DNA from: Lithospermum erythrorhizon | Lineage: Eukaryota > Streptophyta > Magnoliopsida > Boraginales > Boraginaceae | Assembly (NCBI GenBank): GCA_019722365.1 | Contig: JADFUC010002237.1 | Location: 1-64,000, forward strand | DNA length: 64,000 nt | Direction: 5' to 3' | The notes under the pieces: generated by a model | The model's input: the letters and a program-made list of their open reading frames with translations, nothing else | Told to the model about the DNA's origin: nothing | Database searches by the model: none | Shown: positions 58,027-64,000 of the stretch, piece by piece | How the letters are laid out: every line of letters begins with the position of its first letter | Position numbering within the stretch: the first letter of the stretch is position 1 | Made by a program: the position numbers and the translations under genes

Positions 58027-61000
58027 TTAGTACCGGATTTAAGTGGATTGAAGTTTGGCCCGGCAATCAAACTAGTCTCTTCAAATGAACCTAAACAACC
58101 ATTCACTCATTTGAAATGGAAGACATATCATCCTACCCACAATAAAACCATCGAACTTGATCCTAATTATAATCGGGAGGCGGACTCTCGGGAAGCATCC
58201 TGCTTGTCGGCCGCACCGACGCTAATAAGCGAAATCCTCGCCTCGATCTGCCCCTTCTCGGCCTCCGACTTTGCTTCCCTCGCCACACCGTCGCGTTTCT
58301 CGATCGATCAATCCCGTCCTTTCGCCTCATGATTCCCCCACCACGATTATCACGTGCTTATGCCTTGAATACATTATATAATTCGATTGAAATAAATGAA
58401 TATTCGCAATTGCCTTTGCAAAATAGTACCAAATTTAGTGTTGATTTAGTGGGGCCTAGAGTGTTGTTATGTGCTGATAAGATGACTAATTTGATTTTGG
58501 AAAGTGGAGTGAATAAGTATATGGAGTTTAAGAGTGTTAACGTGAAGTTATAGGTGGCAAGGAGGCGTTAGATAAATTACCCGATTCGCGGAGTTGATTT
58601 TCAAGGATAAGAAGTTGTCGTTGCGGGGAAAGAATAGGCTTATGAGGTTTAAGATGGTTAATAAACATGGGGGCGAGAGGATGGGGTGGGGGACGGGCGG
58701 GGATGGGGACGGATTGATTTCCCGGGAGGATTTGGAAATGCCTTTTGTGGAGTTTTTGTCGAAGAAGATGGAGTTATCGAAGAAATTGAAATTACTTCCC
58801 ATCTCTTTGTTAGTGAGATTGTCTTGTTGCTTTATTATAATTGTTTGTGATGTTTTAGTTAGGGGTGGGTTTAGGACATTAGTAGTGGGTGTTCGTATTA
58901 TCCTCGCCAAAATAACAATTGTCGTTATTTATTTAATGTAGAAAGTGTAGTAAAAATATTATTTTGATATCATGTAGAAAAATTTTGGGTGTTCGACTGA
59001 GCAACCAAGAACAAGCCATGTCCGTTACTGGTAGTAATCTTTGTTTGCTGATTGGTTTATATTGGAACACAATTCAGAAGCTAACATTGGACGCTTATCC
59101 TTTCTATTAGTTGGCAGAAATTATTTCTTTTGATTTTGAGGATTTTATAGAGATGTAGGAGTTCTAGTTGGTGGGTTTCTTACCTAAGATTTATTTTGCA
59201 AAATTACCGAAGTTCTGTTTTAATTGAGAAGAAATACAATAATAATTTCCATGTTCAAGTTGTTGCTTTTGTTATGCATTTTAATTGACCGAGCTAAGAC
59301 ATTCATGTAGTTTAACTGGGTTGTTTAGCCCTTATTTTCTCTATAGATGCTTGATAATTTATTCTCTTTTTTGCAGTCCCTCTCCAAATGATATGTTTTT
59401 AGTTAAAATTGCTATTCTTAAATGTCTAACTTGCAATTTCAATTTGTGTTTAGGATGATTCTGTATGCAATCGCTATGGCGAATTATGATCAAAGACAAT
59501 GGAGATGTCTGTAAGGATCTTCTAGCACAAAAAGAGCGGAATAAAGCAACAGGACTTTACTACTCATCGGTTGGCAGGTTACTGTTACCCCCTATATTTG
59601 TGTTGCAAAATGATTTTTCCTTTTTCTTCTTTTCCTGGTTGTCGATTTAAATATATATCCGATGCCCCAAATCCATCTTAAGGTAGCCATGTTTTATTGC
59701 ACACTGGCTCTCATGCATGCTCACACGCACACCCCATGCACTAACACATGGATCCTCGTATAGCCAATAGTGAGTGCTATGGGAAGGCCGTTCTTTCCAG
59801 AAAACTTAAATGATAGCTTTATAAATTCTCAATCTATGGAAGCTCTCTTTTTGAGTTGAATTGTTCAAGTGCTAGAAAGTCTAATAATTATTTTGTGATG
59901 CCTGTTGCAGTTGGTTTATTTAAGAATGCAATATATGGATGAGAATGTTAATGATAATGTAAAGTCAGTGATTATCTATCTTCTGTTCAGTATATTTGAG
60001 CCCTTGCCTGCTGGCAAGCTGATGCCATAATTTTCTTACACGTCCCCCCTCAGATTTCCTGGTGCACCTGGTGCTATGATATACCCCATTTATGGCCAAG
60101 GAGAGCTACCCCAAGCATTTTGCCGCCGTGCTGCTGTGAAAGGCTGTATATACGTAAGTACGAATCAGTTTCATACTCGATTGGTATTCTATTTCCAACC
60201 CCTTTTATGATGGATATTGTAGTCTTAAACCATAATGTATACTATTGTACTCCCTCTTTCTTATATTGTAATAGATTTTTTCCTTTTTGGAGATCACTTA
60301 GCTAGTTCCATTTTGACCAATTTTCAAGGAGAAAAGAGAAACATTGAAGTGTGTGAGAGGATTATGAAAACAGGAAGGAAGGAGTATTTTTTCTAAATGT
60401 ATTCTTAGTGTATACGATTTTATTTCATTCTCTACATATGATATCATCTATTCCTTCTTTCAACTTCTCTCGTTGTCTTTCCTCTTTACCTTTTTTCACC
60501 TCGTATAGTCAGAAAGGAATGGTTTTATTTTACCTTCTTAACAACCTCAACATGTTCCAAGGGTTTTTTTGGAAGGGGGTGAAGGTGGTAAGGGGCTACT
60601 TTTTTTTTAACACCAAACAAATTTGTAATACCTTTCTTTTGGCTCCTTAGAGCAGCTCATTTATTTAATATTAAATAGCTTTATCCTTGACATAGTATAC
60701 TTGACATAACAAGATTGTAGCATCTTCTCTTGTTACTCTCAATAAAATCCTTGTTTATTGATAATTTAGTAGATCTTTATCCTTATGTACTAAAGTATAT
60801 TTGTGGATTGTGCTTGTTTATACCACTTAGCTTCCCTTTAACTTTGTTTGATAACCATGTTATACGTCCTACGCATGCCTGTGGATTTTCTCCTCATGAA
60901 CAAGGTAAGGATTCCATCTATGATTTTCTTGAGTCGTATGTCAACTATTATGCTTCAATCATTTGAAAACTTTTGCAGGACTCTGGAAATTATGAAGGTG

Positions 61001-62300
61001 TCAAATTAGCATCTGGTCAAGAATTGTTCAGCAATAAAGTAATCGTTGCTCCATCTTTCATTGACACATCACCTGAAGATAAACCATCAGTAGCCAACGT
61101 GCTAGATTATTCAAAAGATTTCAGCTTGGGAGACTCTAGACATAAATTGGCCAAGGCCATATGCATATCAAATGCTTCCATAAAACCAAATTCAGCAAAT
61201 TGTTTGGTGTTTTTTCCTCCACGATGTAAGTTCTTGTCTCAGATACAAATGCATATTAAGCTTTTATACATTGGAGTTGACTTGCTTCTATAGCCTTGAA
61301 TGCAGAACATGTCTCTTCAGTGCGTGTCTTGCAGTTGAGCAGCAATGTGGCTGTCTGCCCACCTGGCATGTAAGTACCTTAAAGTCTTCTCATCTCTTTG
61401 AACTGTGACACCAGCATCTCGATTGCTTTTCTTCCTCCAGTGAGGCCAAGTTCCTCAATTTCCAAACTTGATTTTTTTTTTCAATAACACCTCGCAATCC
61501 TAATAGAGTTGTCTCATGTATGATGCGTTATATTCCTTAAAGATTTATTTCCAAATGGGATGATTCAAGAAAACTTTATCTAGTTAGTTACTTTTGAGGC
61601 AATATTAAGTCCTACTTGTGTTCTCTATTCAGGTTTATCACATACCTATCAGCTCCATGTGATCATAATATGCAAGGAAAGAACTTACAATCGGCCATTG
61701 ACGTTCTCTTCTATGTTCCTGTTTCTGGGAGTTCTGCAAATAGCACCTCTGATGATGAAAATAAAAAATTTATATTTGAAGCCTTCTTTACTGTGGAGTG
61801 GAATTCTATATACAAAGAGCTCACTTCAGTATGAATCCTATTTCTTTTAGAGATATAATTTATGTAATCTTCATTTGACACATTTGTGTTTGGAAGAGTG
61901 CATTTTTATCATGTATGTTGTATGACTGTAATCTGTTACAAATATCAGTTGCAGGCGCTGATGACTCCATCTTTTCTACTCCAATGCCTGATGGTGACTT
62001 GCACCAACAATATTGTGGATGTGACAAAAAAGGTTCGTTTGATTGTTGCATTGATTCTTTATTTTTCTTACAGTATATACTTCTATACTACAGCTTGAAT
62101 GTCATTTCTGGCATCTGCCACCATTGAGGATTGCTCAAAGCACATGATTTCCTTATGTTCTTAAAAACTTATCTCATGTGTGTTTACGGTATTTGTTGCA
62201 GCTGTTTCAGAAGATGTATCCTGGGGATGAGTTCTCTGCGACGGCAAATTCTTTTAACGAGGTTGACAGTGATTTTGGACCAGAAGTGGAGGAGTTATAA
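58027..62300 (+). pseudogene. Rab escort protein (REP/CHM, GDI superfamily), disrupted
   Basis: REP binds newly made Rab GTPases and presents them to Rab geranylgeranyltransferase. Exons seen: about 58190-58812 (SEILASIC; KFSVDLVGPRV; EFKSVN; IFKDKKLSLR; PFVEFLSKKM), 59454-59577 (MILYAIAMANYDQ; YYSSVG), 60054-60153 (MIYPIYGQGELPQAFCRRAA, the GDI signature), 60866-60904 (VLRMPVDFLLMNK), 60979-61225, 61294-61369, 61633-61828, 61955-62032 and 62202-62300 (LFQKMYPGDEF to TAA). Most introns are GT-AG and phases match. Single-base frame breaks lie near 58550, 58593, 59497, 61828 and 62005, the acceptor at 60865 reads AC, and the N-terminal nucleotide-fold region is shortened. It is either a young pseudogene or a real gene with consensus errors; the sequence cannot tell. 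Confidence 0.8.
60250..60388. mobile_element. possible small MITE in REP intron
   Basis: TACTCCCTCTTTC at the left and GGAAGGAAGGAGTA at the right are inverted over about 12 bases and resemble Stowaway ends. Inner parts do not pair well. Confidence 0.35.
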
Positions 62301-63380
62301 GGGAGAATCTGATGGAAGGATTTAGCGAGAAGCGATTGTCGACAGCTAAAATTGTCTACTGCTGTTACAAGTTGAAAGAGATACTTGTATCATTTGTAAG
62401 CTACTAGTTATAAGTTTCAAAAACTTGTTCACTAATTACTATCACTTATTGAGAGAGAAATTACTGACTAGTATTTATGAAATTGAGATATTTATTTGCT
62501 TTTTGGAGCAGAATCAATCCATGTGCATCGACGAAATGGATGGGGTCAATTGATGCCATCTTGAACTATTGATATTTCTTTCTGTTTGATTGCACATACA
62601 AACATAATCAAGAAACCAATTAGGGAAACATGACAATAGCAATGGTCCCAAAACAATTGTCCCTCTCATTTCTTGCTTTTTAACTTACATCTTCTCCATA
62701 TTTAACACACATTTTGTGTTTTTTTTTCTAACTTGTTCAATGCAGACGATAGAGATACCATGCATTAGGTGAATATCTTGGAAGATTTAAACTAATCTTT
62801 GTGTATACTCTTTGATGTTCAAAACATGTTCTAATCACTGATTTGATGTTAGCTTGGTGACTATAAACTTCTCCTGGATGATGCCAAAAACCAACAAATC
62901 AATTTTCATGTTTATTGCTCTTACGCAATGTCTTGGCATCTACCAAAACCTTGATATTTCACCTCTCGATGATCCTTTGAGTGCACCGTACTGCACATAT
63001 TTGTATAACATGTGACATAAGTAATGGGAAATAATCACCTGATACATGATGCGTAAATATATATGAAGCGTAGAGCGTTGAAAGAGAGAGGCGTCAAGAG
63101 GGTAGAGGATCTGAGTGATTTGTAATATGCGCTAAAAGATTTCTTATAAGCATAAGCTAGGCAACCGAGCAAATTAAAACCAAAAAAAAAAAAAAATAAG
63201 GAAAAGATCATTTGTTGGCAAGGGAGAATTGATTTGAACTATTCACGGTTTTTATATACATTGTAACTAAGAAAAATAAAAAGCAAACATTCACTTGTGT
63301 TAAAGCCGAGGAAAAATTATAATTTGTATACTAGCATGTATTATTAGATTTTTCCCCTTCCACAAAACTAGGGGACATCA
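62301..63380. other. 3' flank of REP gene, AT-rich
   Basis: Presumed 3' UTR followed by AT-rich DNA. An A-run lies at about 63183-63196. No gene recognised. Confidence 0.5.
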
Positions 63381-64000
63381 ATTTACTTTCTTCAACGATG
63401 AATAGTCATATGTAGCGCCCCTTTTGCTTTAAAACCAACACAGTGTGCATATTCTTTGTATGATCTTTGTTGGAAAATCAACAATCTGGCAGTGATGCAT
63501 GTCCCAACTTTAAGATAAGCAATCTTAACGAAATATTACTACCAAGAAAATGCATATCTTTGTGAATCTGTGATGCAACTAACATCTTGAATAAGCTTGA
63601 ATGATTCTCTTCCATTTTGTATGATACCGGGCTGAAGCGGCCCGTAGTTACATCTTGGCGGAGACGATGTCTTGTTCCATGCCAGGTGGCGCTCGCGGAA
63701 CTATCCCTTGAGCTGACCCGCAAGTTGTGGCGGGTATTTAACTTTTCTTCTTTGCCTTATATGATTGAGTTCTTGGCGGATCGCGTTCGAATGCACTTCA
63801 AATAAGATTTCATATCATGATCTACGCTAGATGTTTCCACTTGATCAATATGCAAACTGTAGCCAATATCTCGAGTGGGTGAGGTGGGTCAAGAACACGG
63901 ATAATGCGACATGAAAATGCTTGTACCAACTCATTTCCATCACAGCTGAAGGAGCTTAACGGTCTGAACCAGCACTTTTGTGGGAAGAAGATGATGGTGT
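63381..64000. other. unassigned segment at window end
   Basis: Reverse-strand open frame 63478-63723 has a short stretch (LFKMLVASQIHKDMHFLGS) that loosely resembles the start of a pentatricopeptide repeat. Forward and reverse frames around 63640-63800 have no recognised domain. More GC-rich than neighbours, as in decayed retroelement blocks. Not annotated as a gene. Confidence 0.25.

Noticed and set aside
63478..63723. Possible pentatricopeptide repeat gene on the reverse strand
   Set aside because: Only a short, weak resemblance over about 20 residues; no tandem repeats of 35 residues.
1..64000. tRNA, rRNA or organelle-derived DNA
   Set aside because: No segment with cloverleaf-type conserved boxes or organelle gene sequence was recognised by eye; a covariance-model scan would be decisive.

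Overview
This window looks like nuclear DNA of a eudicot plant. It is AT-rich, protein genes have GT-AG introns with T-rich flanks, and most of the sequence is decayed transposable elements of typical plant lineages (Ty1/copia, Tat-type Ty3/gypsy, CACTA, hAT, Stowaway-like MITEs). Species cannot be fixed from the sequence alone. No rRNA, tRNA, organelle or bacterial operon structure was seen.

Layout: 1-4034 holds the 3' part of a broken copia element (integrase end, RT, RNase H, polypurine tract, long 3' LTR). 4045-8700 holds a reverse-strand Tat-type gypsy relic with gag, primer-binding site and LTR. 9455-19183 is a nearly complete CACTA element bounded by a 3-bp GAA duplication, with a Transposase_24-type gene followed by a TNP2-type transposase gene and many GCGTCGG repeats. 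20699-22162 is an intact single-exon UGT71-like glycosyltransferase gene (reverse strand). 23495-27676 is a decayed hAT element full of ACGTTTA and GTGTACAC motifs. 28441-29079 is a solo copia-type LTR, followed by a ~176-bp tandem array (29099-29860). 31229-34390 is a small copia-type element with two LTRs.

35142-39754 (reverse strand) is a seven-exon cytosolic-type malate dehydrogenase gene whose splicing I could resolve fully (339 codons from the in-frame ATG). It has a methionine where the substrate-binding loop arginine is expected, and a 69-bp intron without stop codons. 40000-45500 is AT-rich intergenic DNA with one clear MITE. 45785-55583 is a second, larger Tat-type gypsy relic in reverse orientation, carrying a forward-strand extra ORF with its own TATA box and a ~93-bp minisatellite. 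56500-62300 (forward strand) is a Rab escort protein (REP/CHM-GDI family) gene with at least nine recognisable exons but several single-base frame breaks.

The three cellular genes have unrelated roles (small-molecule glucosylation, cytosolic malate/oxaloacetate metabolism, Rab prenylation) and are simply neighbours, separated by repeats. The transposon genes are all broken. I found no convincing new multi-gene system. The most unusual items are the malate dehydrogenase loop substitution with its stopless mini-intron, the CACTA element with terminal-type repeat arrays placed between its two genes, the hAT repeat arrays with a perfect 19-bp-arm hairpin, and the antisense gene plus minisatellite of the Tat element.
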